Translations under genes and position numbers: made by a program
Assembly: GCF_048593165.1 (NCBI RefSeq)
Contig: NZ_CP184271.1
Length of the DNA stretch: 64,000 nt
Direction: 5' to 3' (one strand)
From: Pectobacterium sp013449375
GTDB taxonomy: Bacteria > Pseudomonadota > Gammaproteobacteria > Enterobacterales > Enterobacteriaceae
In this document: positions 32,560-43,136 of the stretch, in pieces
How the letters are laid out: every line of letters starts with the position of its first letter
Numbering within the stretch: position 1 is the first letter of the stretch
The notes under the pieces: model-generated
Databases searched by the model: none
Told to the model about the DNA's origin: nothing
The model's input: only the letters and a program-made list of their open reading frames with translations

Positions 32560-33819
32560 TCAGGCAACCTTAATCGACTTCTCAAAGCGATAAGCCGGGA
32601 TGAATTGATGCTGGCAGGCATCGAGATAATCTGACCACCATTGCATCATCTGAGTTCGTTCGTCGAGGTGCTCTGCTTTGTGAATATAGGCGGCACGGAC
32701 GTGATTGCGCTCCTGATGGCTCATCTGCCGCTCCACAGCATCTTTTGACCAGCGACCTGATTCGATCAACGCACTACACGCTATCGTGCGGAAGCCATGT
32801 CCGCAGATATCCACCTGTGTGTCATAACCCATTGTGCGCAACGCCTTGTTGATGGTGTTCTCACTCATTGGCTTACGGGCATCGTGATCGCCGGGGAAAA
32901 GTAAATCCCCGTTGCCGGACAACAGTTTTAGCTGCTTCAGTACCGTTACCGCCTGTTTTGACAGCGGCACCAGATGCGGCGTTTTCATTTTTGCGCCACG
33001 CTCTGAGTGGCGCACGCCAGCTATGGGCTCCCGCTGTGCGGGAAGTGTCCACATGGCGTTATCCAGATCGATCTCCGTCCAACGGGCAAAACGCAATTCA
33101 CTGGAGCGGATAAAGATCAGCAAATTAAGCTGTACCGCCAACCTTGTTAGCAGTCTGCCTGAATAGCCTTCTATCCTTTCCAGCAGTTCCGGCAACTTTT
33201 CCAGCGGTAGGGCAGGGTAATGGTTTTTCGGCGGCGGGGTGATCGCGCCGCAGAGGTCATTGGCCGGATTGCTGGCAATCAGTCCTTCCTGTACAGCGTA
33301 ACGCATGATGACCGTCGTGCGTTGCTGTATCCGTGCAGCCGTTTCCAGACAACCTTTTTTCTCCGCTACCCGCAGCGGGATCAGCAGGTTGGCGGTTTTC
33401 AGGTCGGTGACAAGGACATTGCCGATGAGCGGGAAAACGTGCAGTTCCAGTGAACGCAGGACTTTGGCGGCGTGTGCCTCACTCCAGCGAATGTTGGCGG
33501 CCACCCACTGACGAGCGATGGCTTCAAAGGTATTGCCGTTTTTCTTCGCCTGTTTGTCGTGCTGTTTTTTTACGCCGGGATCGTCCCCTGCGCTGAGAAT
33601 AGTTCGGGCTTCTTCACGCAGTTTACGGGCACTGGCAAGCGATACCATCGGGTAAGCGCCAAACGCCAGCTTTTTCTCCTTGCCGCCGAAGCGGTACTTA
33701 AGATGCCAGAGCTTGGAACCGTTAGGTTTAATCAGCAGGTACAGACCCTGCGCGTCGCTGAGTTTGTAAGGTTTATCGAGCGGCTTGGCGTTGCGGATGG
33801 CGGTATCAGTCAGAGGCAT
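32560..33819 (-). CDS. int: P4-type tyrosine integrase
   Basis: 419 residues. The N-terminal arm-binding DUF4102 domain is LTDTAIRNAKPLDKPYKLSD through GAYPMVSLASAR. A core-binding domain follows (FEAIARQWVA). The C-terminal catalytic domain has Arg in RSSELRFARW, H-G-F-R in CGHGFRTIA, His in MSHQERNHVRAAY and the nucleophilic Tyr in RAAYIHK. All catalytic residues are present, although HGFRTIACSAL departs from the usual HGFRTMARGAL. The ATG at 33819 (MPLTD) is chosen because GGAG lies eight bases upstream and the N-terminus aligns with relatives; an upstream frame would add 13 residues. It points away from tRNA-Phe, 160 bases distant, as usual for tRNA-targeted islands. Probably active. Confidence 0.93.
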   Translation of the reverse strand: MPLTDTAIRNAKPLDKPYKLSDAQGLYLLIKPNGSKLWHLKYRFGGKEKKLAFGAYPMVSLASARKLREEARTILSAGDDPGVKKQHDKQAKKNGNTFEAIARQWVAANIRWSEAHAAKVLRSLELHVFPLIGNVLVTDLKTANLLIPLRVAEKKGCLETAARIQQRTTVIMRYAVQEGLIASNPANDLCGAITPPPKNHYPALPLEKLPELLERIEGYSGRLLTRLAVQLNLLIFIRSSELRFARWTEIDLDNAMWTLPAQREPIAGVRHSERGAKMKTPHLVPLSKQAVTVLKQLKLLSGNGDLLFPGDHDARKPMSENTINKALRTMGYDTQVDICGHGFRTIACSALIESGRWSKDAVERQMSHQERNHVRAAYIHKAEHLDERTQMMQWWSDYLDACQHQFIPAYRFEKSIKVA

Positions 33820-33981
33820 GGTGGGGCTCCGTAGTTTATCGAACCGACAGACCCCCAATTAAGCCCCCAAAAACTACGGATGTCAAAAAATCTGGTAGTA
33901 CCTTGAGGCACTCCAGATTTTCATCAACTAACTGATTTTTCTATGTTCCCGGACGTATAGGAACGTCCCAAAACAAAAATA

Positions 33982-34057
33982 TGGTGCCCGGACTCGGAAT
34001 CGAACCAAGGACACGAGGATTTTCAATCCTCTGCTCTACCGACTGAGCTATCCGGGC
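33982..34057 (-). tRNA. pheV: tRNA-Phe (anticodon GAA)
   Basis: The minus strand reads GCCCGGATAGCTCAGTCGG at the 5' end, an anticodon stem-loop AGGATTGAAAATCCT with anticodon GAA, a TTCGATTCC T-loop and an acceptor 3' arm TCCGGGC followed by encoded ACCA. It is 76 nt with full cloverleaf pairing. Its 3' end is the attachment site of the adjacent island and remains intact after insertion. The symbol is by analogy; the chromosome may have more than one tRNA-Phe gene. Confidence 0.97.
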
Positions 34058-34183
34058 AACGGGGCGCATTAAACCGTATTGGCCGCGTGGCGTCAACGTG
34101 TTTATCAATGAAAGCATGGAAAACCCTACTGACTGCCGACTTTTCAGCCAAAATGCGGACTTTACCGCATTTTGTGCCTGAAA

Positions 34184-34759
34184 TCAGGTGAGTGCGCCGT
34201 TTTTGCGGCACAGCGCAAAGCGTAAGACATCCTCTGCCAGCCGCTGGGCGGTGGCGATGCTGGCGGCCTGATGCTTGACCAGCAGGTTGCTCAGGCAGCC
34301 TTCCAGAATCAATTCCATCTGCTGTGCCACCATTTCAGGGTCGTCGGTTTCCAGCTCTTCTAGCAAATCGCGGGTGTAGCGGTAAGAGGCTAGCTTCTGT
34401 TGTTCCGCAATTTGGTGGATGGGGTGGTTGATATCAGGGAAAAAGCTGCATGCCGCAATAAACAAGCAGCCAGGATAGCGCTGTTTATTCACCGACTCGT
34501 GCAGCACCTGATAGCGTGCTAGTAGCTTTTGCTCGATACTTTTTTCATCGTCTAAGAGAAGTTGACGCCGCCAGGTATCAACCTGCTGGCTATGATGACG
34601 TAGACCGTCGTACAGCAGCGCCTCCCGATCCGGCCAGAAGGGCGTCAGTTCCTCTACCGGAACTCCCAGCCTCTCCGCCAGCATATCCAGTGTCGTCATG
34701 GCAAAACCATACTGCTCCAGTAGCGTAAGCGCGTGTTCAAGTACGTCTTCCCGTTGCAT
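34184..34759 (-). CDS. yjdC: TetR-family regulator YjdC
   Basis: 191 residues, the same length as E. coli YjdC. An N-terminal helix-turn-helix (MQREDVLEHALTLLEQYGFAMTTLDMLAERLGVPVEEL) precedes a ligand-binding domain with the highly conserved RYPGCLFIAAC and LAEDVLRFALCR. The ATG at 34759 is preceded by GGAGGAGACCTC, a very strong ribosome site; the longer frame adds an unsupported 29 residues. Gene order yjdC-dsbD-cutA-dcuA-aspA is that of E. coli. The stop lies 126 bases from tRNA-Phe. Its target is not known to me. Confidence 0.9.
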   Translation of the reverse strand: MQREDVLEHALTLLEQYGFAMTTLDMLAERLGVPVEELTPFWPDREALLYDGLRHHSQQVDTWRRQLLLDDEKSIEQKLLARYQVLHESVNKQRYPGCLFIAACSFFPDINHPIHQIAEQQKLASYRYTRDLLEELETDDPEMVAQQMELILEGCLSNLLVKHQAASIATAQRLAEDVLRFALCRKNGALT

Positions 34760-34802
34760 GAGGTCTCCTCCAGAAGCACAACAAGCGAATTGAAAGTGTC
34801 GT

Positions 34803-36527
34803 TTATGGGCTGAATTTCTGCAAATGTGCCTGAAATTGTTCAGCATTCATAAAACCGGTGACGCGCGAACCGGGGATTTCTTTCCCCTGAGCGTCAAAAA
34901 ATACGATGGTTGGTAGCCCTAAAACCTGTAGCTTTTTCAGCAGCGCATTTTGTTCTGCGCGGTTAGTGGTGACGTCCGCCTGTAGCAGCGTGATACGCGA
35001 CAGATGGTTTTGCACTGTCGGGTCGCTGAACGTGTATTTCTCGAACTCTTTGCAGGCTACGCACCAGTCCGCGTAAAGATCGAGCATAACAGGCTGAGCG
35101 CTCTTTGCCAGCGCACTGTTGAGATCGGCGATATTGGCTACAGGGGCGAAGTTCAGTGTGGAGGTATGCGCTTGCGCCACGCCCGTAGGAGGGAATACCC
35201 AGTCTTGCAGCGGTTTGGCGCTGATCACCAGGCCTGCAAGCAGCAGTAACTGCACGCTGCGCATCCAGCCTTTGTTGCTGCGTAGCGTCAGCATAAGTGC
35301 CCAGCCGAAGAAGGCGATGCCGAGCGCGCTCCACAGGCGGGTTCCCCAAACTTCGCCGAGGATGCGTTCTAGCAGGAAGACGGGCAGCGCCAGAATGATG
35401 AAACCAAATGCTTCCTTAACGTACTGCATCCACGGGCCGCTACGTGGCAGCAGTTTGTTGCCAAACAACGTGACCAGAATGAGCGGTAAGCCCATGCCCA
35501 GCGCGTAGAGATAAAGCGTGCCGCCGCCTGCCAGCATGTTGCCGCTCTGGGCGATGTAAAGCAGGATAGCGCTGAGCGGGGCGGTGGTACAGGGGGAACA
35601 AATCAGTCCTGCCAGTGCGCCCATGAAGAATACGCCCGTGACGGAGCCGCTTTGTTGACGGTTGCTCCACTCTGTCAGCCGAGTTTGTACCGAGGACGGG
35701 AGTTGGAGCGTATACAGGCCAAACATGGACAGCGCCAGTACGGCAAACATCACCGACAGACCAATCAGAATATAAGGATGCTGGAGCGCAGCCTGAAAGC
35801 GTAATCCGGCGGCGGCGACAACCAGCCCGAGCAGCGTGTAGGTCAGCGCCATGCCCTGAACATAGGTCATCGACAGCAGCAGCGTGCGGCGCGGCGTCAG
35901 TTGTTCTTTTCTACCCAACACTAGGCTGGCAATCAGCGGGTACATCGGCAGGACGCAAGGAGTAAAGGCGACGCCGATACCAATCAGCAGCGCCCACCAC
36001 GGTGAGAATGGCATGGGCGTGGTCTGTGGCGTTTGGGCTGATGCGGTATTCGAGGTATCTGTGCTTGTGTTAGCCAGCACCTGACTGAGAGGAACGACGC
36101 GCGTTTCCGGCGGATAGCAGAAACCCGCATCGGCGCAGCCTTGGTAGGTGACTTTAACCGTCGCGCCGCTCTCGGCCTGTTGAATGGGAACCGCTAATGC
36201 CAGCCGATCCCGCAGAATAAATACCTGGCCGAAGAACTCGTCGTTATGGCTTTCGCCCTGAGGCAGTTCCACCTTGCCAAGCGTGGTACCGTTCCCTTCG
36301 ATCTTGATTTGTGCGCGATACAGATAGTAATCGGGATGGATATCCCAGCGCAGGTTGAGCTGGTTGTCCTGCTGCTGAAACTCAAAGACGAAAGCGCCAT
36401 CGACCGGCAGAAAGCGTGATGTCGTGCTATTGCCAAACAGTTTCTGGCCGAAGGAAGAGGCGGCCACACTGGGGGAGCCGAAAGCCGTCCATAACAGGAA
36501 AATCAGCGTAAAGATGCGTTGAGCCAT
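34803..36527 (-). CDS. dsbD: Thiol:disulfide interchange protein DsbD
   Basis: 574 residues that carry electrons from cytoplasmic thioredoxin to periplasmic DsbC/DsbG/CcmG. In order: a signal peptide, an N-terminal immunoglobulin-like DsbD-alpha domain (QGCADAGFCYPPETR with its cysteine pair), and eight transmembrane helices holding the redox cysteines in FTPCVLPMYP and ICSPCTTAPLS. A C-terminal thioredoxin-like domain follows, with DWCVACKEFEKYTF. All six redox cysteines are visible. The gene start overlaps the end of cutA by 25 bases, as in E. coli, so the two genes are coupled. Confidence 0.95.
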   Translation of the reverse strand: MAQRIFTLIFLLWTAFGSPSVAASSFGQKLFGNSTTSRFLPVDGAFVFEFQQQDNQLNLRWDIHPDYYLYRAQIKIEGNGTTLGKVELPQGESHNDEFFGQVFILRDRLALAVPIQQAESGATVKVTYQGCADAGFCYPPETRVVPLSQVLANTSTDTSNTASAQTPQTTPMPFSPWWALLIGIGVAFTPCVLPMYPLIASLVLGRKEQLTPRRTLLLSMTYVQGMALTYTLLGLVVAAAGLRFQAALQHPYILIGLSVMFAVLALSMFGLYTLQLPSSVQTRLTEWSNRQQSGSVTGVFFMGALAGLICSPCTTAPLSAILLYIAQSGNMLAGGGTLYLYALGMGLPLILVTLFGNKLLPRSGPWMQYVKEAFGFIILALPVFLLERILGEVWGTRLWSALGIAFFGWALMLTLRSNKGWMRSVQLLLLAGLVISAKPLQDWVFPPTGVAQAHTSTLNFAPVANIADLNSALAKSAQPVMLDLYADWCVACKEFEKYTFSDPTVQNHLSRITLLQADVTTNRAEQNALLKKLQVLGLPTIVFFDAQGKEIPGSRVTGFMNAEQFQAHLQKFSP

Positions 36528-36835
36528 GTCAGATAATCGCTATCGCCCCCGGATACCGGCAGAACTAATAGCTCCGGCGTATCGTAAGGGTGTTGTTGTT
36601 TCAGGTGAGTCAGCAGTGCTTGCTGATGTGAGGTATCGCTTTTTATCAGCATTTGTACTTCTGATTGCTGTTCGAGCTTGCCTTCCCAGTAGTAGAGCGA
36701 ACGTGCGCCGGGTAGCAGGGTGACGCAGGCAGCAAGCCGCGTTTCCAGCAGCGAATGGGCAAGCCGTTGCGCACAGGCGTCGTCAGGTGCGGTACATAAT
36801 ATGACGACGGCAGCGCAAAGCGGGCGGTCAGACAT
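36503..36835 (-). CDS. cutA: Divalent-cation tolerance protein CutA
   Basis: 110 residues of the small trimeric CutA family, linked to copper and other divalent-metal tolerance although the mechanism is unclear. Signatures: LAHSLLETRLAACVTLLPGARSLYYWEGKLE and HPYDTPELLVLPVSGGDSDYLTWL. The ATG at 36835 is preceded by GGAGGATGTG, which decides it over a frame extension of 16 residues. First gene of the cutA-dsbD pair. Confidence 0.93.
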   Translation of the reverse strand: MSDRPLCAAVVILCTAPDDACAQRLAHSLLETRLAACVTLLPGARSLYYWEGKLEQQSEVQMLIKSDTSHQQALLTHLKQQHPYDTPELLVLPVSGGDSDYLTWLNASLR

Positions 36836-36915
36836 CACATCCTCCGTGTCAGATGAACAAATTCCAGACAACCAGAGCCACACTATACCTTGCTTTATTG
36901 TTTGAAGGGAATGAA

Positions 36916-36942
36916 GCGGATCGATGAGTTAAGCCGATCCGC
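36916..36942 (-). terminator. Hairpin downstream of dcuA
   Basis: GCGGATCG and CGATCCGC form an 8-bp stem 24 bases past the dcuA stop on the minus strand. It lacks a T-run, so it may only stabilise the transcript end. Confidence 0.35.
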
Positions 36943-36965
36943 AGGGTCTGTCTGAAAGGCGATTT

Positions 36966-38267
36966 TTAGATCAGGATGCTGCCGAGGATAAAGCCAAATA
37001 TCACCGACAACGTAATCGCCATCACGCCGGGAATCAGGAAGGAGTGGTTAAACACAAATTTGCCGATGCGCGTTGAGCCGGTGTCGTCCATCTCCACGGC
37101 GGCCAACAGAGTCGGGTAGGTCGGCAGAACGAACAGGGCGGAAACGGCAGCGAAGGACGCTACGGCCGTGACTGGAGACACGCCCAACAGCAGTGCAGCA
37201 GGCATCAGCGCTTTTGCCGTTGCTGCCTGTGAGTAAAGCAGGGTAGCGGCGAAGAACAGCACAACGGCTAGCATCCACGGATAGCTTTGCAGCAGCGCAC
37301 CAGCGGTATCCTGAATATCGGAAATGTGCGCTTTAACAAAGGTATCGCCCAGCCAGGCCACGCCCATCACGCAGATACAGGCGCTCATGCCGGACTTAAA
37401 CGTGCTGGCGGAGAGGATGCGCGCGGTGTCGATTTTGCAGGTGATGCAAATCAGCGTGGCGATGGTCAGCATAAAGACCACAATCGCTTCGTTGCGTGGT
37501 AGAACCGGATTCTGAATCAGCCCAACCGTGCCGCTAATCGCCGTGGCATACAGCACGACAGCGATGATGCCGATCAGAAACAGCGTCACGGAAAGTTTGG
37601 CGCCCGGTTTGATCTCATGCTGGTTATTGCCGCGCAGCGTGGTTTCACCTTTTTTCAGACGTTCCTGATAAATTGGATCGTCTTTCAGCTCTTTGCCCAG
37701 AAAGTTGGTCACAATTGCCGTCAGCAGGATCGCGGCGAGCGTGGTTGGAATACAGATGCCTAACAGCAGCAGATAGCTAACCCCGTGTGGCTCAAGAATA
37801 CCGGCGACAAACACCACCGCCGCCGAAATTGGCGACGCGGTAATGGCGATTTGTGAGGCAACGACGGCAATCGAAAGCGGACGAGAAGGACGAATCCCCT
37901 GCTCTTTGGCGACTTCGGCGATAACCGGCAGAGTGGAAAACGCGGTGTGCCCAGTTCCAGCCAGAATCGTCATGAAGTAGGTGACCAGCGGCGCGAGAAA
38001 GGTGACGTATTTCGGGTGTTTACGCAGCAGTTTCTCCGCCAGACTGACCAGATAATCCATTCCACCCGCCACCTGCATAGCGGCAATGGCGGCGATAACG
38101 GCCATGATAATTTCAATGACATCAAAAGGGATGACGCCGGGCTTTATCTGGAACCCTAACGTCAGTACAAGCACTCCCAGGCCACCGGCGAAACCAATGC
38201 CGATGCCTCCCAGTCGAGCCCCCAAATAGATGGCGAGCAGAACGATCAGTAACTCAAGACCAAGCAT
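36966..38267 (-). CDS. dcuA: Anaerobic C4-dicarboxylate transporter DcuA
   Basis: 433-residue inner-membrane carrier of the Dcu family that exchanges fumarate, aspartate, malate and succinate during anaerobic growth. It is very hydrophobic with ten or more spans. Typical segments are GGIGIGFAGGLGVLVLTLGF near the N-terminus, AGTGHTAFSTLPVIAEVAKE, and FVFNHSFLIPGVM near the C-terminus. The ATG at 38267 has AGGAG upstream. It is downstream of aspA on the same strand with a hairpin between, the E. coli arrangement in which aspA makes fumarate and DcuA exchanges it with aspartate. Confidence 0.95.
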   Translation of the reverse strand: MLGLELLIVLLAIYLGARLGGIGIGFAGGLGVLVLTLGFQIKPGVIPFDVIEIIMAVIAAIAAMQVAGGMDYLVSLAEKLLRKHPKYVTFLAPLVTYFMTILAGTGHTAFSTLPVIAEVAKEQGIRPSRPLSIAVVASQIAITASPISAAVVFVAGILEPHGVSYLLLLGICIPTTLAAILLTAIVTNFLGKELKDDPIYQERLKKGETTLRGNNQHEIKPGAKLSVTLFLIGIIAVVLYATAISGTVGLIQNPVLPRNEAIVVFMLTIATLICITCKIDTARILSASTFKSGMSACICVMGVAWLGDTFVKAHISDIQDTAGALLQSYPWMLAVVLFFAATLLYSQAATAKALMPAALLLGVSPVTAVASFAAVSALFVLPTYPTLLAAVEMDDTGSTRIGKFVFNHSFLIPGVMAITLSVIFGFILGSILI

Positions 38268-38336
38268 GACTATGCTCCTTAATTAATAATAAAAATTACA
38301 TAATTTATTCTTATGGCTGTATGCAGCAAAAAATAA

Positions 38337-38368
38337 AGGCACGGCGTTCTTCGTGAACGGACGTGCCT
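38337..38368 (-). terminator. Terminator/attenuator between aspA and dcuA
   Basis: On the minus strand AGGCACG ... CGTGCCT encloses a second stem GTTC/GAAC and is followed by TTTATTTTTT. It should end most aspA transcripts while allowing some readthrough into dcuA. Confidence 0.75.
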
Positions 38369-38388
38369 GTGGGTATTAGGTGTTGGTG

Positions 38389-39828
38389 TTAGGGAAGCTC
38401 GTTTTCATCGGTGTAGCGTTTGGCTTTGTACGCCGGATGCATCAGGTTCTGGATGGAGAAAATGTCATCCAGCTCGGCTTCTGTCAGTAGGCCGCGTTCC
38501 AGTACGACTTCGCGCACGCTTTTCCCCGTTTCCGCGCAGATTCTGCCGACGATATCGCCGTTATGGTGGCCGATGAACGGGTTCAGGTACGTCACAATGC
38601 CAATGGAATTGAAGACATAGGCTTCGCACACGCTCTTATTGGCGGTGATGCCGTTGACGCATTTCTCCAGCAGGTTGTAGCAGGCGTTGGTCAGAATGTG
38701 GGTCGATTCAAACATCGCCTGACCGATGACCGGCTCCATCACGTTTAACTGTAATTGCCCTGCTTCTGACGCCATCGTGACGCAGGTGTCGTTACCGATG
38801 ACCTTGAAGCACACCTGATTGACGACTTCCGGCACGACCGGATTCACTTTGGCAGGCATGATTGAGGAACCCGCCTGCAACTCCGGCAGGTTGATTTCAT
38901 TCAGGCCAGCGCGGGGGCCGGAAGAGAGCAGACGCAGGTCATTACAGATCTTCGACAGCTTTACGGCCAGACGTTTCAGCGAACTGTGCACCATGACATA
39001 CGCACCACAGTCTGACGTGGCTTCGATCAAATCTTCTGCTGGCACGCATGGCAGGCCGCTGACTTCCGCCAGCCGCTGCACCGCCAGTTGCTGGTAGCCG
39101 TCTGGCGTATTCAGACGTGTACCGATGGCGGTAGCCCCCAGATTGACTTCAAGCAGCAGTTCCGCCGTGCGCAGCAGGTTTTTGATTTCTTCCTGCAACA
39201 GCACGTTAAAGGCATGAAATTCCTGACCGAGCGTCATCGGTACTGCGTCCTGCAACTGGGTCCGTCCCATCTTTAGCACGTCTTCAAATTCTTTGGCTTT
39301 GCGCTCGAAGCCATCGCTCAACTTCGCTATCGCCTCGGTCAGCTTTAAGACAGAGGCATAGACCGCGATACGAAATCCGGTGGGGTAAGCATCATTCGTG
39401 GACTGACATTTATTTAGATGATCGTTGGGGTTCAGGTACTGGTATTCGCCTTTTTGGTGGCCCATCAATTCCAGACCAATATTGGCTAATACTTCGTTGG
39501 TATTCATATTGACCGACGTACCAGCGCCCCCCTGATAGACATCGACCGGAAACTGATCCATGCATTTTCCGTTATCCAGCACTTCATCGCAGGCACGGAT
39601 GATGACGTCGGCGATTTTTTTCGGGATAGTTTGCAGCTCTCTGTTCGCCAACGCCGCAGCTTTCTTCACCATGACCATGCCGCGTACGAACTCGGGAATG
39701 TCGCTGATTTTATTGTTGCTGATATAGAAATTTTCGACGGCGCGTAGCGTATGCACGCCATAATACGCGTCTGCGGGAACTTCTCGGGTGCCTAACAGGT
39801 CTTCTTCAATACGGATGTTTTCTGACAT
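38389..39828 (-). CDS. aspA: Aspartate ammonia-lyase
   Basis: 479 residues of the aspartase/fumarase superfamily; it deaminates L-aspartate to fumarate and ammonia. Active-site landmarks: TSVNMNTNEVLAN, KCQSTNDAYPTGFR, MGRTQLQDAVPMTLGQE and the mobile signature loop with the catalytic serine in AGSSIMPAKVNPVVPE. Full length with no lesion. The product fumarate serves respiration or exchange through DcuA. It is the first gene of the aspA-dcuA unit; a strong CRP-like site lies about 290 bases upstream. Confidence 0.96.
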   Translation of the reverse strand: MSENIRIEEDLLGTREVPADAYYGVHTLRAVENFYISNNKISDIPEFVRGMVMVKKAAALANRELQTIPKKIADVIIRACDEVLDNGKCMDQFPVDVYQGGAGTSVNMNTNEVLANIGLELMGHQKGEYQYLNPNDHLNKCQSTNDAYPTGFRIAVYASVLKLTEAIAKLSDGFERKAKEFEDVLKMGRTQLQDAVPMTLGQEFHAFNVLLQEEIKNLLRTAELLLEVNLGATAIGTRLNTPDGYQQLAVQRLAEVSGLPCVPAEDLIEATSDCGAYVMVHSSLKRLAVKLSKICNDLRLLSSGPRAGLNEINLPELQAGSSIMPAKVNPVVPEVVNQVCFKVIGNDTCVTMASEAGQLQLNVMEPVIGQAMFESTHILTNACYNLLEKCVNGITANKSVCEAYVFNSIGIVTYLNPFIGHHNGDIVGRICAETGKSVREVVLERGLLTEAELDDIFSIQNLMHPAYKAKRYTDENELP

Positions 39829-40116
39829 GAGAGTGCCTATCCTGTTGTGCGACTAGTAATGCAACTAGACGTTGTGGGCTGGTGTCTCGGGCGGCGTTAT
39901 CTTGGGAAACTGTTATGTCAAAAGAACAGCCATTTCAGAAAAACAGCTATTTTCAGAAAAACAGAGCAGCCTCGGATAAACCGTCTTATCGCGGCAATAG
40001 TCTCGGGATGTTTGACCAACCAAGTATCCATGGCCGTGAGGATATGTGGTTATGAAAGCGAAAAACAGGTGTTTAGATCACTATACTGGCGTTCTCTACC
40101 ACTACGGTAAATGAAC

Positions 40117-40132
40117 TGTGACTGTAGTCACG
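40117..40132. promoter_or_regulatory. CRP-site candidate between aspA and fxsA
   Basis: TGTGA-CTGTAG-TCACG matches the CRP consensus at nine of ten half-site bases. It lies in the 546-base gap (39829-40374) between divergent aspA and fxsA. E. coli aspA is CRP-activated, which favours aspA as target. The gap also holds a GACGGC/GCCGTC hairpin at 40161-40190; no gene is credible in it. Confidence 0.55.
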
Positions 40133-40374
40133 CGTCACTACTTTAGAACACTCTTCGTGAGACGGCGGCTTGAAAATGCGCAAAGCCGTCCCCATTTAAG
40201 TTAATCACGATGCGTCGGATCGCGGAGCAGAGCGCGCATTTTACCTAATCCATTGGTAGTAAAAGTCGATGGGCAGTAACGCGTGCTGTGTTTTCAATCG
40301 CGATGGGCTTAACACGTTCTTGTTCACACACGTTTTTATTAAAACAGTACGCGTAAAACATACAGGAGAACCGG

Positions 40375-40839
40375 GTGCGCTGGTTACCGTTATTACTTAT
40401 TTTTCTTTTGGCTTACATCGAGATATCGCTGTTTATTCAGGTGGCGGAAGTGCTGGGCGTTGCCATGACTCTGCTGCTGGTGGTCTTCACGTCTTGTTTG
40501 GGCGTCTCGCTGGTGCGCAATCAGGGGATGAAAACACTGGTGCAGATGCAGCAGAAAATGGCAGCCGGTGAAAGCCCGGCGGCTGAAATGGTAAAAAGCG
40601 TGTCACTGGTTCTGGCAGGCTTCTTGCTCCTGATTCCGGGTTTTCTGACTGACTTTCTGGGGCTGTTGCTTCTACTGCCACCCGTGCAAAAAAGCCTGAC
40701 GCTCAAACTGATGCCTCATCTGCATATCTGGCGTTCTGGCTCCGGCGCGTCGTCGTCTTCTGGCGGTAACACCTTTGAAGGTGAATACCAACGTAAGGAT
40801 GGCGGGAGCGCAAATATTGAACATCGTGACGACCGTTAA
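40375..40839 (+). CDS. fxsA: FxsA family membrane protein
   Basis: 154 residues starting at GTG, with AGGAG nine bases upstream. It is hydrophobic, with N-terminal spans (RWLPLLLIFLLAYIEISLFI, VLGVAMTLLLVVFTSCLGV) and a third near residue 80 (FLLLIPGFLTDFLGLLLLL). A polar C-terminus ends rich in Gly, Ser and Asp. In E. coli FxsA overproduction blocks F-plasmid exclusion of phage T7; the normal role is unknown. The PGFLTDFLG segment is the family hallmark. The position between aspA and groES is as in E. coli. Confidence 0.92.
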   Translation: MRWLPLLLIFLLAYIEISLFIQVAEVLGVAMTLLLVVFTSCLGVSLVRNQGMKTLVQMQQKMAAGESPAAEMVKSVSLVLAGFLLLIPGFLTDFLGLLLLLPPVQKSLTLKLMPHLHIWRSGSGASSSSGGNTFEGEYQRKDGGSANIEHRDDR

Positions 40840-40866
40840 CGTCACGATGAACTGAAAAACAGATAG

Positions 40867-40896
40867 GGATTATCATATTGATAATCCTTATTTTTT
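40867..40896 (+). terminator. Intrinsic terminator after fxsA
   Basis: GGATTATCA-TAT-TGATAATCC, a perfect 9-bp stem, is followed by TTATTTTTT. Confidence 0.85.
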
Positions 40897-40947
40897 ATCT
40901 GCTGTCTGCGACAAGTGGCCGCCTAACGCAAAAAAAATGAATTTTCT

Positions 40948-40977
40948 CCCTTGAAGGGCGGTGAAACGTCCCCACTT
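40948..40977 (+). promoter_or_regulatory. Sigma-32 heat-shock promoter of groES-groEL
   Basis: CCCTTGAA (-35, 40948-40955) and CCCCACTT (-10, 40970-40977) with a 14-base spacer match the sigma-32 consensus CTTGAAA ... CCCCATNT closely. It lies about 95 bases upstream of groES. No CIRCE repeat is present. Confidence 0.88.
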
Positions 40978-41070
40978 AGAACACCACAAGGCCAATGATG
41001 AAAAGCATAAGCAAAACATCGTCGGCGTTTATCCTAAACCGATATGGACTTTCTCAAAGGAGAGCTATCA

Positions 41071-41364
41071 ATGAATATTCGTCCATTGCATGACCGCGTG
41101 ATCGTCAAGCGCAAAGAAGTCGAGTCAAAATCTGCTGGCGGTATCGTACTGACTGGTTCCGCTGCTGGTAAATCTACCCGTGGTGAAGTTCTGGCCGTAG
41201 GTCATGGACGTATCCTGGAAAATGGCGAAGTGAAGCCGCTGGATGTGAAAGTTGGCGACATCGTTATTTTCAATGATGGCTATGGCGTGAAGGCAGAGAA
41301 GATCGATAACGAAGAAGTGTTGATCATGTCTGAAAGCGACATTCTGGCAATTGTTGAAGCGTAA
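41071..41364 (+). CDS. groES: Co-chaperonin GroES
   Basis: 97 residues, the lid of the GroEL cage. MNIRPLHDRVIVKRKE begins the conserved fold. The mobile loop SAGGIVLTGSAAGKSTRGEV, which contacts GroEL, and NDGYGVKAEKIDNEEVLIM are all present. The ATG at 41071 is chosen for AAAGGAG upstream and for alignment with all relatives; an earlier in-frame ATG adds nine residues. It is cotranscribed with groEL after 45 bases under the sigma-32 promoter. Confidence 0.97.
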   Translation: MNIRPLHDRVIVKRKEVESKSAGGIVLTGSAAGKSTRGEVLAVGHGRILENGEVKPLDVKVGDIVIFNDGYGVKAEKIDNEEVLIMSESDILAIVEA

Positions 41365-41409
41365 TTGCGCGTAATCATCTGAACTGAACGAATTTAAGGG
41401 AAATACACC

Positions 41410-43056
<1,647 letters not shown>

Positions 43057-43068
43057 TGTGACGCCATT

Positions 43069-43094
43069 GTCACCGGACGTGATTTTCCGGTGAC
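43069..43094 (+). other. Hairpin directly after groEL
   Basis: GTCACCGG and CCGGTGAC form an 8-bp stem 13 bases past the groEL stop, without a T-run. It probably stabilises the mRNA 3' end ahead of the true terminator at 43137. Confidence 0.5.
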
Positions 43095-43136
43095 AGGGAG
43101 TCAGGTTACAGAAACACCTCTTTCTGTCCTTTAAAG

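Larger units (their letters stand above)
26042..34001. mobile_element. Genomic island inserted at tRNA-Phe (about 7.9 kb)
   Basis: The boundaries are inferred from the imperfect tRNA-end direct repeat at 26042-26060 and 33982-34001. The island holds a tyrosine integrase next to the tRNA, a c4/Icd/Ner-like satellite control region, a TIR operon and a fic gene. The cargo at 27.7-30.4 kb is strikingly AT-rich compared with the core genome, indicating a foreign source. No primase, capsid or conjugation gene is present, so it is a small satellite-type or decayed element that would need outside help to move. Confidence 0.65.

Noticed and set aside
39847..40110. 87-residue frame upstream of aspA
   Set aside because: No ribosome site; lies in the regulatory gap of two divergent genes and has no coding character.
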